In this document: positions 9,059 to 20,026 of the stretch, piece after piece
Layout: each line of letters starts with the position of its first letter
Position numbering within the stretch: the stretch's first letter is position 1
Assembly (NCBI GenBank): GCA_944548615.1
Contig: OX155972.1
Span: 11,095,161 to 11,159,160 of the forward strand
Direction of reading: 5' to 3'
Origin: Micropterix aruncella
Lineage: Eukaryota > Arthropoda > Insecta > Lepidoptera > Micropterigidae
Length of the DNA stretch: 64,000 bases
Translations under genes and position numbers: made by a program
The notes under the pieces: generated by a model
Database searches by the model: none
Told to the model about the DNA's origin: nothing
What the model saw: only the letters and a program-made list of their open reading frames with translations

Positions 9059-10589
9059 TTGTAGCTGGGGATTTAGTGCGATGTACCCTGCATTTTGTGA
9101 TTAAAGGCTCATACTTGGCACAATTATTCCATAGGTGGTCCTAAGTGAATTTAGACCGGGAGCCATCGGCGATCACCCTGGGGGTGGCGGAGGGAGGGGG
9201 TGGAAATTTGATTCCGCCGCGCGTCACTTTGAGCGCTATATCTCTCACACTGTAGGTACCAGGGAAAGTAGGATATCATTTTCGGATAATTCAGCAATGA
9301 CAAATTGATTTCAGGGAGAAAAAAAATACCTATCCATAGAAAAAATTATGAAATAATTGCTAAAATCCAAAAATCCTTGACATCTTTTTTTTACTTATAC
9401 GAAGTTTACTTTTTAACCATAAGAGGTATTGGTATGCAAAAAATATATTCTGAAAGCCACACTTACCTAAATTACAGACATATACTTTTTATTACACTGG
9501 TATTGCAAAATGTGAGTGAAAAAAATATAACTCATCGCACGGCAGACCGGCGTATTACGTCCGTTACGTAGAGACAGACATCGATCCAAGTTACATAGAT
9601 AAGTACTTATCGGATTATTTAGTTTCTGCGATAGGCCAGTGAGTTAAGAACAAGAAGTTAAATCGTTTTTTTTTATGTTTATAACTATATTATTATTGTT
9701 TTTTTCTTTTTAATAAAAATAATTCATCATTCACACACCGTACCTAACTGATATTTGTGCTTACATACCTTAAATACCTAAGTATTAATTTGTCTGCAAT
9801 CCCTTCCACTTCTTTGAAAAAATAATAATTAGTAGTATATATGATACAAGAACATACCTACCCATACTTACTTAATTGCTAGAAGAAACTATTAAAACAC
9901 TGAAAAAAGGCTATTCTTTTGAATGCCCATTTTCAAATTTCTCATTTCATTTTAGGTGACACCCTCGCTCTTCGTGGCCCTATAAGTGAAAAATGTATGG
10001 GCTTTGACTTTACAAATTTTATACCAATTTAGATGATGAATTTGTACTTTTAGTTTTTAAATGTATGATTAACTTTAATCTTATTATTTAACACTTTACT
10101 GACTACTTTGTATATTACCTACTATCAAAAACTTTTTGTATGTTTTCGAACCTATTCGAATTATTGACTGTTTCAATTATAAGGCGTCCATGTTAAATAT
10201 TTAACTTTTTACTGACTATTTTACTTAGTATGATGAGTAACTCTTAGTAGGTACCCATTCAAATTATTACCTCTTTTAATAAATAAGCGTTCATTTTGTT
10301 TTGTAATAAGATTTTACAATAAATAGCTTTTAGTAGGTTCCAAAGTTTCTGAGATACTATTTTTCCAATCTAATAGCTAAATTCTTAACAACCTACATAT
10401 GTATGTTAAGTAAAGATTAAAGAAGTAATTAGACTACCTAATACAAATATTTTGCCACGTTCAAGAGCGGTTTTCAGCCACCAATTCGACACGACGTAAA
10501 TGTTATATATGTTATAGACTTAATATATCCTATCTATACTTACTTAATATAAAACAAACATTATAGTTTTTACCTAAGGCAGTCGCAAT

Positions 10590-12070
10590 ATCATGACAGC
10601 AGAGAGATACTGGCGGTGTTTCCCAGTACCTTTGTGCACCCACAGCTCCTCAAGCTGTGTAATTGTGGTAATTTGCACTTCTGCTGCTGGTCTGCGAAGT
10701 CAGTATCCACAGTCAGTAGCATAATTTTTGTCAAGCCATGAGCGACAGTGTCAGATACATGCACTATCATTCTTCGTGGTTACGTATCACGTAACTACGA
10801 AGAAACGTACGCGTTGTGTCACGTGTGATATTGGTTTATATATTTGGTCCACCTATGTTGCAAACTTCCTTGCCGTTATCAGAGCAAACAATCCTTCCTT
10901 AAGCAATTGTTCATCATCAAATTGGCCTAAAGTTTAGTTAGTTTTGTCGTAGCAGTGACCCGTGTTCTTTGAACGTTTTCTCTGTTTATATTTTTTATGC
11001 TTTCGTTGTTAGGTCCCAAACCATATTTAATTTTGAAACCCTGTAAGTTCTTTGCAAAGAAATGGTATAAATACTGGTGAACCTATTCTCGAAAGTCTTT
11101 CTATGGCCAGAACGCAGTATGTGTACTAATACAGATCCATCTAGAATTTTCGCTGAGACTTGTGGGGCGTTTGGAACGGTTGCAGTTCCAAAAATACTGG
11201 TAATCGATTTTAGTAGGTCTGACCTTGTTCCAGATCGCAATTTACCCATTGAAGAAAGTGCTTAGGACTGGCTTGGTTTTCTTGCGCCAAGAATGAATTG
11301 AGATCTTCTACTCTGTGCTCATAGGTTGCAAAATAAAGTTTGCTGAATAGACTGTAGTCATTCTCAAGGCCTCTTATTATTGCTTTCGTTTTGCTCTCAC
11401 TCTTTTTTATGTGTTTTAATAACTTGTATATTTTTATTGTGTATATACTTGTTGTATAAGGAGATATTACTAAGTTTGGTTGGATCCAGTAATTTTTTTT
11501 TAGAGTTTGTGTGTAATCTTCCTTCACAAATGTTATGTATTTAAGAGCAATAGCTTTATAAGATCAATAACTCTTTGCCGCTTTTTCTATCTCGAATACT
11601 GCATTTACAACTTCAGTACATAGAAGTCTGGAGACTGTTCGACAAAGAGATTTCCTAGTGTATTTATTGTAGCTACTGGTGATTGCAGGTCTAGAATAAA
11701 GTTCTTCTTATTTGCGGCAGTGTCAGAAAGATGCCTGCCGTGTTCTTCTGTTGCGCTGTTCTCCGTAACAAAATACAAAACATCCTGCTCAAAATTGTAA
11801 ACGGTATCTACCAATTCAGGTCCAGCGAAAACCCACTTAGTCAAGGTTTTCAGTCAAACCAATCAATTCTGTGATGTGTAAAATAATATTATTTTGTATA
11901 ATGAAGAAGTAATCACAAACTATTTAGCGTAAAGATGAATGCAAGAGTAAAATTAGGTCCTACCTACATCTCCTTTTAATATGGCATTCATTTGCTCATG
12001 TGCTAAGTCCTTAGCCATCCCCGTAAACTTGCGGTAGCTTTTTAGATCCAGAAATTACACATTTTCAAAA
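10590..12070 (-). pseudogene. Decayed member of an unnamed animal protein family, C-terminal half, with one apparent intron
   Basis: I recognise the motif order from a large uncharacterised family in animal genomes, often repetitive; I cannot name its function. Reading along the minus strand: GMAKDLAHEQMNAILKGDV (about 12010-11965), an apparent intron, IGLTEN, then WVFAGPELVDTVYNFEQDVL (from 11840). Next come YSLFSKLYFATYEHRVEDLN and ENQASP, then GTRSDLL and VSAKILDGSVLVHIL (about 11240-11100) and VWD near 11010. Degraded RMIVHVSDTVAHGLTKIM and TVDTD follow at about 10785-10685. At least three frame changes (near 11850, 11240 and 11000) and several stops make it non-functional. The short 105-residue and 84-residue open frames at 11210-11527 and 10995-11249 are adjacent pieces of it. 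It lies inside the element with long inverted arms and may be its cargo or its original gene. Confidence 0.6.
11869..11963 (-). other. Apparent 95-bp GT-AG intron in the decayed gene
   Basis: On the minus strand the sequence breaks at GATGTAG/GTAGGA and resumes at ATCACAG/AATTGATTGG. Removing the 95 bases lets a conserved-looking KGDV block continue into IGLTEN in frame, whereas reading through meets stops. This is the typical size of an insect short intron. Confidence 0.5.
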
Positions 12071-12122
12071 TGCTTTAATAATTCTCCGCGCGGCAGACAA
12101 ATTCTTTCACTGTTTACTACTG

Positions 12123-12160
12123 AACTGAGTGGGTCGACCAAAAGGTCCACCCACTCAGTT
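12123..12160. repeat. Hairpin at the inner edge of the right arm
   Basis: ACTGAGTGGGTCGACC, a four-base AAAA loop and GGTCCACCCACTCAGT form a 16-bp stem with one mismatch, immediately before the right inverted arm begins. Confidence 0.65.
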
Positions 12161-12878
12161 AGGTACGGTGTGTGAATGATGAATTATTTTTATTAAATAG
12201 AAAAAAACAATAATAATATAATTTTCATACTAATTACTACTATTGTACTTGTTATTTTTAACACACTAACCTATCGCAGAAACTAAATAATCTTACTATC
12301 TAACTTCTAATCGTACTTACCTATCTAACTTCGCTCGATGCCCGTATCTACTTAGCAGGCGTCTCTGTGCGATGCACCGGTCTGCCGTGCGATGAATTAT
12401 ATTATTTTCACTCACTGTTTACTACGGAAGTCCAATAAAATATATACTGGTGTAATTAAGATAAGTGTGGCTTTCGGAATATATTTTTTAAATACCGATA
12501 ACTCTTATGGTTAAAAAGGAAACTTTGAATATGTAAAAAAAAGATGTGAATGATTTTTGGATGTTACCAATTATTTCATATTTTTTCTATGGACCGGTAT
12601 TTTTTTTCTTCCAAAAATTAATTCATTATCATTTAGTTACCCGAAAATGATATCCTACTTGCCCTAGTACCTATAGTCCGAGATATATAGGGCTCAATGT
12701 GACGCGCGGCGGAATCAAACTCCCACCCCCTCCCCCCGCCACCCACGGGGTGGCCCCCGATGGCTCCCGGTTTAAATCCACTCAGGACCACCTAAGGAAC
12801 AATTGTGCCAAGTATGAGCCTTTAATCACAAAATGCAGGGTTCCCATACAAACTGTTGCACTAAATCCCCAGCTATTG

Positions 12879-13006
12879 TAAGTGTGTGTCTTGTTATTGC
12901 ATTTCATCGGCAGACTTGAAAATCAACGGAAAATGGTGACCCGGCCGGGAATCGAGCCCGGGACCTTTCAATGTAAGATCAGGCGAACTAACCACTACGC
13001 CACAGG
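12879..13006 (-). mobile_element. SINE, 5' half with pol III boxes
   Basis: Read on the minus strand it carries GTGGTTAGTTCGCCTGATC, an A-box region, and GGGCTCGATTCCCGGCC, a B-box region. It is the missing half of the SINE at 8871-9004. The left edge repeats TAAGTGTGTGT. It is followed at 13007 by the remainder of the family B hairpin. Confidence 0.85.
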
Positions 13007-13130
13007 GCCATTGCCCAGGGAAGGACAACGTACCCTGGACAACGGCGGCTGCAACGTCACCGAAACGTCGGGTGCTACAAATTTCACGTGGTAAATTCAT
13101 TTTCTATCCTATTTATAAGGTATAAATAGT

Positions 13131-13801
13131 GTTTTTTTAGTAAATCGTACATAATAGGTACCTAACTATTTAAATCGTTAAAAACTATTCCTAGAAGCTC
13201 ACCCTGTGGCATCTGTAGGTGCATGCTTTTGTAAATACCTGATGTAGTGCTGGACATTGGCAGAAAAGTTTGAGCACAACCCAATACAACTTTTTGCGAT
13301 ATACTCGTATGTCCTATATTAATAACTGAATGTAGTTTGCTGCTTCTCGGTTGTGATATTTTGCTAGTCTCCATAGTATAGATATGTTGTGGTATCTACC
13401 TACCTAGTTATTATTTATATTTATAAAATAATAATAATAATAATAATAATAGTTTTTTATCGGAAAGAAACAAGACATTTTACAGAGAAGTTCCGATAAA
13501 AGAAAGAGTTTAGATACCAATCTATGGTGGCCGGTCCCCACTGATTTTTAGTCCATTTTTGAAAACAATATTGGTAGTGGTACAAAATAGGTAGGCGCTA
13601 TCATTGATTGTAAAGGACATATCCAAAATAAGGAGGGGGAGGGGGGGCACGGGATTTTTTGTAAAAATCATTTTTATTAAAAATTTTAATCAAGAAAAAT
13701 AGAGAATCAGGGAGAATCCGCGACATATGTACTAGTGTCAGCCACGTATCCGGGAGGGTGGGGGGGTAGGCAGTTATGATTTAACCCCCCGAAATCCAGC
13801 G
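13131..13801. other. No gene; microsatellite and G-rich runs
   Basis: An ATA/AAT repeat lies at about 13420-13452 and two G-rich tracts at about 13634-13650 and 13745-13772. I see no coding region. Confidence 0.45.
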
Positions 13802-14080
13802 TATTTTTACATGACTGCCCAACATAAAAGGAGTATAAAGTGTTCAGGATTCATCTATTATGTTTTTCGTTTATTTATTTCACTATAACTCCTAAACGCG
13901 CTAGTCTAACTCTCATATAGAAGTATGTGGTATTTTTAGAATCGTTTTATCCCGAGTGTGATGTAATACTTTAAATGTCCAAATATCAAGTAAATGTTGT
14001 CTAAACGTCCAAATGTCAATAAATTAACACAAATATGTCGTATTTAGTGTCAAATTAAAGGTCTGATTAGGTAAATTCGA
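13802..14080 (+). repeat. Dispersed repeat, partner of 50055-50335
   Basis: The segment, starting at TTTTTACATGACTGCCCA and including GTGTTCAGGATTCATCTAT and TTTATTGACATT-like phrases, is matched in reverse complement by 50055-50335 (ATAGATGAACCCTGAATAC, CGGGCAGTCATGTAAAAA). It is noncoding, of unknown class, with no visible inverted ends. Confidence 0.6.
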
Positions 14081-14523
14081 AAATATATATGTATCTATTT
14101 TAACAAATACATGAACCATAAATATTTCATTAAAAAACTGCAACAAAAATAATTAGTAACTCACTTTCAGCCTGTCGTGTTTTTTATTCCTTTCAATATA
14201 TTTACTTTTTGTTTTATTTTACAGGCAAATTCAAGTTGTGTGGTTATGTGGTTATGTGTGGTTATGAGGTACTGTGCCGGTTGTTTTAATGATTCCTCCC
14301 CCCCCCCCCCCCCCTACGAACCTGAAGTCTGGCCACGTGCCTATTGAGTATATAGGGTATATAGATTGCTTAATGCCTTATTACATTTTGGCAACTCTTC
14401 TACTCGAGAGACTCGGTAACTCAAGAGGTTGAATGACATTTATTTGTCTATTTGAACTTTAATGCGCCTAATTATTATGTATAGAAAATTGCAGATAATC
14501 TCCAGACGGAGATATCATTCCAA
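14081..14523. other. No gene; long poly-C tract
   Basis: AT-rich sequence interrupted by a run of about 17 C at about 14298-14315. Nothing coding is seen. Confidence 0.4.
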
Positions 14524-14730
14524 ACTGGTAGTCATGGCGCGAGGCTGCCCGCTGAGTACCTCTCCCGTTGCCTCGCCGTAAGGGTTAGCCTCTGAAGGGC
14601 AAGTGGCGTAACTAGACTGTTTATTGTTTTTCGACCCAAGTCTTCTGCGCTCACCTTACGGGAGACAGAACGTTCAATATCGTTAAAACTTCCTGAGGTG
14701 ACGGGTTCGCCCGTTGTAGTTGACAGGTCT
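14524..14730 (+). mobile_element. Family A, 3' third
   Basis: This matches the terminal third of family A (GAGGTGACGGGTTCGCCCG, then TTGTAGTTGACAGG), with a diverged junction at the left (GGCTGCCCGCTGAGTACC). Confidence 0.7.
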
Positions 14731-15519
14731 AGTTGAATAGAAACCTAGAACGCCAAATTTATATTGTTATAAATGATATAGGTAGGTACCTATATATGAA
14801 AATAAAATAATGTCTTTATATACATAAATGCTATTAAAATTAAATCAAAATAAATTAAACGAGCTATGATACAAGACTGTTGTTTATATATTATTATTTT
14901 ATTGAGGAATTCCGTATATATGCGTGTTTAGAACGCCATCTATTTGGGGTACTGAACATAATATAAGATTAATCAATATTAAGAAATATGAGTGCCGTCT
15001 AAGCATTGCGTTTCCTAGTAAAATTCTAGCTGCCAAAACGTAGTATGGCATTTAGCAATCGAATACCAGATATAATCAATGGTACTCTGTGTAATGCGTG
15101 CCAATCAACATAATTGTCACAAACGGATATAGAAATTAAAATGGCTGGGGAAAGTATTCTAACATCACCATCAAACGTTTTACAATACTAATTATCAAAT
15201 ATATTTTTATTATAACAGTAGATATTTAGGAAATACCCATAAAAAAAGTATTTGCCTTTATATAAAATGAATTGGATTAAACTTACATCTTTTTGGCTTA
15301 TTATTTAGAATAAAAAATAAATTATTACTACTAGATCGTATCTCCTAACATAAAATTTTAAATTTAAGTAAATACAAAAATCCCAGAGAGAGATAAAGAA
15401 AGAGAAAGATACTGCTTGAGGAGTTAAGATTATTTTATCATTTTTCTTTCTGTTCATTCTATAATCACGAACGATATGTAGCGCAAATTAATACACTCTA
15501 ATTATATCAATAAATTAAT
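14731..15519. other. No gene seen
   Basis: AT-rich intergenic-type sequence. A short purine run (AGAGAGAGATAAAGAAAGAG, about 15387-15406) is the only notable feature. Confidence 0.4.
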
Positions 15520-16190
15520 AGTTTTAAAAAAGACACTAAAAACACGCTTTTATAAATGCATCGTAAAAACCAAAAAAAATATTCTATTTACACTCTCCAT
15601 GTACAGGTCTATATACATTTTATACAGGCACCTATGTCAATATTTACACTCAAGATTTACAAGTCAATATACAATAGGTTTGTTATAACCTTGAAACCTG
15701 ATCGTTGTCAAACTCCATTACGTGACCTTTCTCACAGGTGCAAACACGACTATGATACGATATTCCATCATGGAATGCCAATTCCTGTCTTCAGGCTTAA
15801 TCATCAGACCTTAAAACTTAATCGTGGTCAAAGTTCATTACAAGACCTTTCTAACAAATCCAAACACGGCTATGATACGATATTCCATCATGGAATGCCA
15901 GTGCCTATCTTCCGGCTTCATTATCAGACCTTGAAACCTATTCGTGGTCAAAGTTCATTCCAAGACTTTTCTATCAAGTCCAAACACAGCTATGATACGA
16001 TGTTCCATCGTGAAGTTCCAGTGCATATCTTCCGACTCCATCATCAGATCAGTTCGACAGTACCATATTATTGTATTGTCATCAGAACTTCATACAGCTG
16101 CCAATTTTCATGACGCTACGATCCTTGGAAGATGGTTAAATTAGTTACCTTAGATTCCATTACATAGTTACATACAGCGTGTTAATAAAC
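15520..16190 (+). mobile_element. Element with internal 120-bp tandem repeat, copy 1
   Basis: A left end with AAACACGCTTTTATAAATGCA is followed by three copies of a 120-bp unit (phase marks TTGAAACC/TTAAAACT at 15691, 15811, 15931) and a partial fourth. The right end runs through TTCATGACGCTACGATCC and ATAGTTACATACAG. Because 120 is divisible by 3, a 185-codon frame stays open (15556-16113) with a 40-residue period around KSKHSYDTMFHREVPV. Two related copies lie at 47760-48200 and 48201-48549; the latter shows AATAAAAGCGTGTTT at its right edge, the mirror of the left end, which suggests a TIR element. I do not claim a protein. Confidence 0.65.
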
Positions 16191-17062
16191 TATTTTTTTT
16201 AAACATACTTTTGACAACAAACCAAAGCCAGTCGTGCACTTTACAAACCATTTGCAAATTTAAACGAATTTTTATGACTTTATTTTCCGGTACCCATTAG
16301 AGATACCTATCAGAAAATTTAAAAAACAAAAGATGTAGAAAAGTTTATTAAGCTTACTGAGGTCAAAAATTTGGGTTTACAACAGGGGCCAGTTTATAAA
16401 ACATATTTAAAAAATAAACTTCCAAAAAAATACAATTGCAAGCCCTTTTTAGCGCCTATTGCAGTAGACTAGTATTCCTTGGCTGAAATTCATAAAAAAC
16501 AGTTAAATTCATGGATTAGCAAAATCCTACCGTGCGTGGCGCCAAAATATAAGTATATACCTACTCGTAATTTATTTCATTGCAGTTTCTACACCTCAAT
16601 TGACATTGCAGTTTCTACACCTCAATTGACTTCTTGAATTTGACAAGGTGTCGTTGGGTTTAAAATATAATTATAGCATAAATGCAATATATTTATTTAT
16701 TACTGAATAAACATTTTTTTAATAATTAATTATGGGATAATATGATATGATTCTTTCTATAACTTTAACAGTATTTTTTTAAATATTCTTTCAGAGAATT
16801 TTATTTTCATATTTTGTTATCTTAGCAGTTCTCTTGTGCTGATTATTCTTGAATAACCTATCGATTACTATTTTTTTTTAAATATTGACTCTTATTGTAT
16901 TTATTTTTTCTGGTTTTCTTGGTTATTGAACCGTAAGTACCTTTATATAAAAGTATATGTACATGTTATGAAGACATTAATAATTGTACCATGCAAAATG
17001 ACGCATTCCACAGTAGGTACGTACTTTTTGGAATTAATAAAATTTGGCTATGACTTAAACTT
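16191..17062. other. No gene; 26-bp direct duplication
   Basis: AT-rich sequence. CATTGCAGTTTCTACACCTC followed by AATTGA is present twice in tandem (about 16580-16632). Nothing coding is convincing. Confidence 0.45.
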
Positions 17063-17074
17063 GTTTGTTTATAC

Positions 17075-17331
17075 TCTTTATTGTGAAAATGTCACAATGG
17101 GCGGGTTTATTGCCATATTACAATCTCTTACAGCCAACCCTACTATGACGTGTTATATGTATGTGTGCTTGTAACATATCTGTAAGTGTGTGTCTTGTTA
17201 TTGCATTCGATCGACAGAATTGAAAATGCAATTCCGTTAATTTGATCCCAACGGAAAATGGTGACCCAGCCGGGAATCGAACCCGGGACCTTACCATGTA
17301 AGATCAGGCGACCTAATAGCCACCGGGCGAA
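17075..17331 (-). mobile_element. tRNA-derived SINE, full length
   Basis: On the minus strand it carries the A-box region, GGTTCGATTCCCGGC as B box, GGGTCACCATTTTCC and a 3' end TTCACAATAAAGAG followed by an AAC-rich tail (GTTTGTTTATA on the plus strand). AACTTG on both sides may be a short TSD. It is the best uninterrupted copy here. Confidence 0.85.
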
Positions 17332-17334
17332 CAT

Positions 17335-18110
17335 CAACTTGAACTTTTTTTTGGATTTTATTTAGTGACCATTCTAGTTTGTTTCTCAAAGTTGTGATTT
17401 TATATTATGTAAAATTTCAATTGTCTATTTATATATTTTTTTATTTTAATTTAAATCAACTGAATTATTCTATGTTGATTAACTATTTTTTATTTTAACT
17501 AACTCATTGTAGTATCTGCTAACTAATTACTTATTGTAACTGATAGCCCAATGTTTTATTCATTGGGAATTGCAAATTAAATTCTACAATCTGTACAAAT
17601 TTTACGAATAAAATGAAAATGGTATTGCTAAAAATTAAAGTGATTTGTTTGCCATCTGCCAGATAAAACTTGAAGCTTTGCATTTCTTATATGGAGTGGC
17701 ATCAAAAGCAATTTACAATCTGCATCGTATACATACTGGTTAGAGCTTTTGACAATAGATGGCGCAATTCGAGTAAAATAAAATCTGCCGTAAGCGAGTT
17801 TGACTGGCATACAAAGGGTTCCGTATCTTCGCATACAAAGGGATTGGTGAAAGCAACTAAATCGCCCTATCATGAATTATTTTAACACAAATTCACTACA
17901 AAATCAGCTTTTGTAGATATTTTCCACATATTAAATGTTTCATAATATCTACTAATATGAATCTTCTAAAGGAATAAATGACTAACAGATCCACAACACA
18001 ATAAAAATATAAACTACCGCTCAAAAGTATTTGCTTACCCATTTTTTATTGCACTGGTTATATAGAAGGTATTTAGAAAATCATGTTTTTACGCACATTT
18101 GGGTACAAGC
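17335..18110. other. No gene seen
   Basis: AT-rich sequence. The stretch 17640-17880 is less AT-rich and has opposed open frames of 71-81 codons, but without recognisable motifs. Confidence 0.4.
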
Positions 18111-19017
18111 CCGAAGTGCATTTATATAGCTTATAAATAGAATTTGTTTAAGCGCCTATTAACTAGTTGGCCATAATCCCTATAGTAAAGATATCGGATA
18201 ATTTAAATTCAGATTGTATTTGATTTTATTGTAGGTAGCTCTAATTATATTTTTTTATTATAGCTTATTTAGGCGTTGTTCGCCTAAATAAACTTTAATA
18301 AAAATAAAATATTTAGGGCTACCTGAAATAAAATTAATAAATTAACTGATTTAAATCATATTTGAGTACCTACTTCCTGTTGTGCATTTATATAGTTCGT
18401 AAGTTAAATATGTTTAAGCGTCTATTACATAGTAGGCTATAATCGCTAAAATAAAGGTATCTAACACAAATGAAATTTCAGCTTTAAAAGGGTAATTTAA
18501 AAATATCTGGTAATAATTTATTCATTTTATTTTAGATAGAACTTTTAGATATTTAATTATATTTTCCTTTAAAGTTTATTTAAGCGAACAACGTTTATTT
18601 AAGTTTTGATAAGAAAATATAATTAACTTCAATAACATAAATACATTATTGCCCGAATTATTTAATGACCCTTTTCTTCCTGAACTTTAACTAATGTCTC
18701 ATATCTTTATTATAGGAATTACAGCCTACTAGGGAATTAATCCAAGCATATGGGGGTTTTGTCAGGAAAAAAATTCGGATGGATTTTTCATAACGGTTTT
18801 ATATGTCTTTTTTGACGTTGAATCCGATTTAAGACTTTGCGACCTCGCCAGAGGTGAGCTAACTTCAGGAATCGCGAAAAACCGCAAAAAAATGCATTTC
18901 ATTTTGTTTTTCGCTTGCAATTCACGAATAGAGCATGTTTGGATAACGACTATTCAAAACAAAATTAAAGTAGATAAAATTTTCTATAATTCATATCTAT
19001 TGACTTAATTCCTCTGA

Positions 19018-19400
19018 TTAATAATAATAATTATTATTATTAGTTTCAAATAGTATTCAAGGGCATTACAGATGAATCCAATTCGCCCTTGAATATTAAA
19101 GCTAGAGTGTAAGTCTAAAAATAAATGACTACCTACATAACTAAATTAATGCTAACATTGAACAAGAAAAAAACATAAAAATATAAAACTAAATAAAAGA
19201 CAGATTATGATAAACATGAGATAGCAGGGAGTTGCCTTTTTAAAACTGCCAAAGGGATATACAAAAGATATCTATTTCTGTGGGTAAGGAATTAAGAAGA
19301 GCTATAACCCTTCCCACTGGCCTGTCTATAAAAATATTTGTACGGTGGTACGCCACATTAAACAATAGATGCAATCTCCTCGCTGTGTAATTTACCGGTA
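19018..19400 (-). mobile_element. LINE 3' end fragment (same family as 41945-42760)
   Basis: On the minus strand this is nearly identical to 42390-42760: both include the stretch encoding YRTNIF-like residues, then CCAGTGGGAAGGGTTATAGC and a long 3' UTR ending in an AATAAT/TTATTA tail. It is 5'-truncated at about 19400. Confidence 0.75.
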
Positions 19401-19526
19401 CTCTGATGTATCAAACCGCCTCTAACGCGCGCTATGGACCGCCGCTAACGCCGCGCTATGGACTTTGTGGCATAAAATGACCATTTATGAGCGCCCTTTA
19501 GCGGCGGTTTGGTACATCGGAGGAAT
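19401..19526. repeat. Short element with imperfect inverted ends
   Basis: CTCTGATGTATCAAACCGCC at the left is mirrored by GGCGGTTTGGTACATCGGAG at the right, 126 bp in all, with GCGCGCTATGGAC repeated inside. It abuts the truncated LINE tail. Confidence 0.55.
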
Positions 19527-19982
19527 TATGTCTGTAAATATGAAGTGTAGGAAATTTCGTCTACTTTAATTTTGTAATGAATAGTCGTTATCAAAAATGC
19601 TTTATTCGTTAATTGTAAGCGAAAAACTAAATGTAATGCAATTTTTTGCGGCTTTTCGCGATTCCTGAAATTACCTCACCTCTGGCGAGGTCTCAAAGTT
19701 AAAAATCGAATTCAGCGTCTAAAAATACATATAAAACCGTTGAGATAAATAGTTCAGGATTTTTTTTCCTGGAAACGACATGCTTGGACTAAATAGGCGT
19801 TTATTGACTTTCCAACCCACACAAATGTGGGGGTACGGCTTATATGATCTTTAAATATGTTTATAAAACGTCTTCAAATATAAATCCTATATTTTATTGT
19901 AATTTATGTTTTTTATATTACGCGGAATTTCCCCCTTGCTGAGATGAGCGCGCGGGTAGTCATCCCATGGGCCGGTCTGCCC

Positions 19983-20026
19983 GTGACGTCACGGCAGGTG
20001 GTTATAATATGGCTAGAGCAGTCAGC
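19983..20026 (+). promoter_or_regulatory. Possible core promoter: CRE, TATA-like, initiator-like
   Basis: A perfect 10-bp CRE palindrome GTGACGTCAC (19983-19992) precedes TTATAATATG (20002-20011) and GCAGTCAGC (20018-20026), which resembles an insect initiator. The order is promoter-like but the TATA to initiator spacing is shorter than usual and no gene follows before the LINE relic. Confidence 0.25.

Larger units (their letters stand above)
9062..12875. mobile_element. Element with ~700 bp inverted terminal arms carrying a decayed gene
   Basis: The left arm 9062-9750 and right arm 12158-12875 are imperfect reverse complements throughout: TAGCTGGGGATTTAGTGC at the left edge, GCACTAAATCCCCAGCTA at the right. 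The inner edges read CACACCGTACCTAACT and AGTTAGGTACGGTGTG. TTG flanks both sides (9059-9061, 12876-12878) and may be a 3-bp TSD. The ~2.4 kb centre holds a degenerate gene on the minus strand (10590-12070). Both arms contain short T/A-rich open frames that differ between arms, so they are noncoding. Superfamily unknown. Confidence 0.75.
8760..13118 (-). mobile_element. Family B hairpin retroposon split by a 4 kb nest of insertions
   Basis: GGTATAAATAGT occurs at 8748-8759 and 13119-13130 and acts as the TSD. The long arm (8760-8870, inverted) and the short arm (about 13030-13118, forward) are the two halves of the same asymmetric hairpin as at 5344-5550, in the opposite orientation. The left arm stops at GCCGCCGTTG and resumes at 13007 (GCCATTGCCCAGGG), so the SINE entered almost at the hairpin centre. 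All material from 8871 to 13006 is later insertion. Confidence 0.8.
18113..19790. repeat. Complex inverted and direct repeat block
   Basis: Two ~90-bp direct copies around GTGCATTTATATAG and TTTAAGCG (18118-18205 and 18382-18465) are followed by an inverted version at about 18690-18735. The arms 18741-18995 and 19549-19789 are long reverse complements (CTCGCCAGAGGTGAG against CTCACCTCTGGCGAG; TTTTTCGCTTGCAATT against AATTGTAAGCGAAAAA). Between the arms sit a LINE tail (19018-19400) and a short inverted repeat (19401-19526). It is noncoding and most likely a fold-back type element later invaded. Confidence 0.65.

Noticed and set aside
15691..16050. CRISPR-like array
   Set aside because: The 120-bp units are contiguous and without unique spacers, and the DNA is eukaryotic.
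15556..16113. Host protein with 40-residue repeats
   Set aside because: The sequence lies within a multicopy repeat element; the open frame follows from a stop-free unit with a length divisible by three. I kept it as an observation only.
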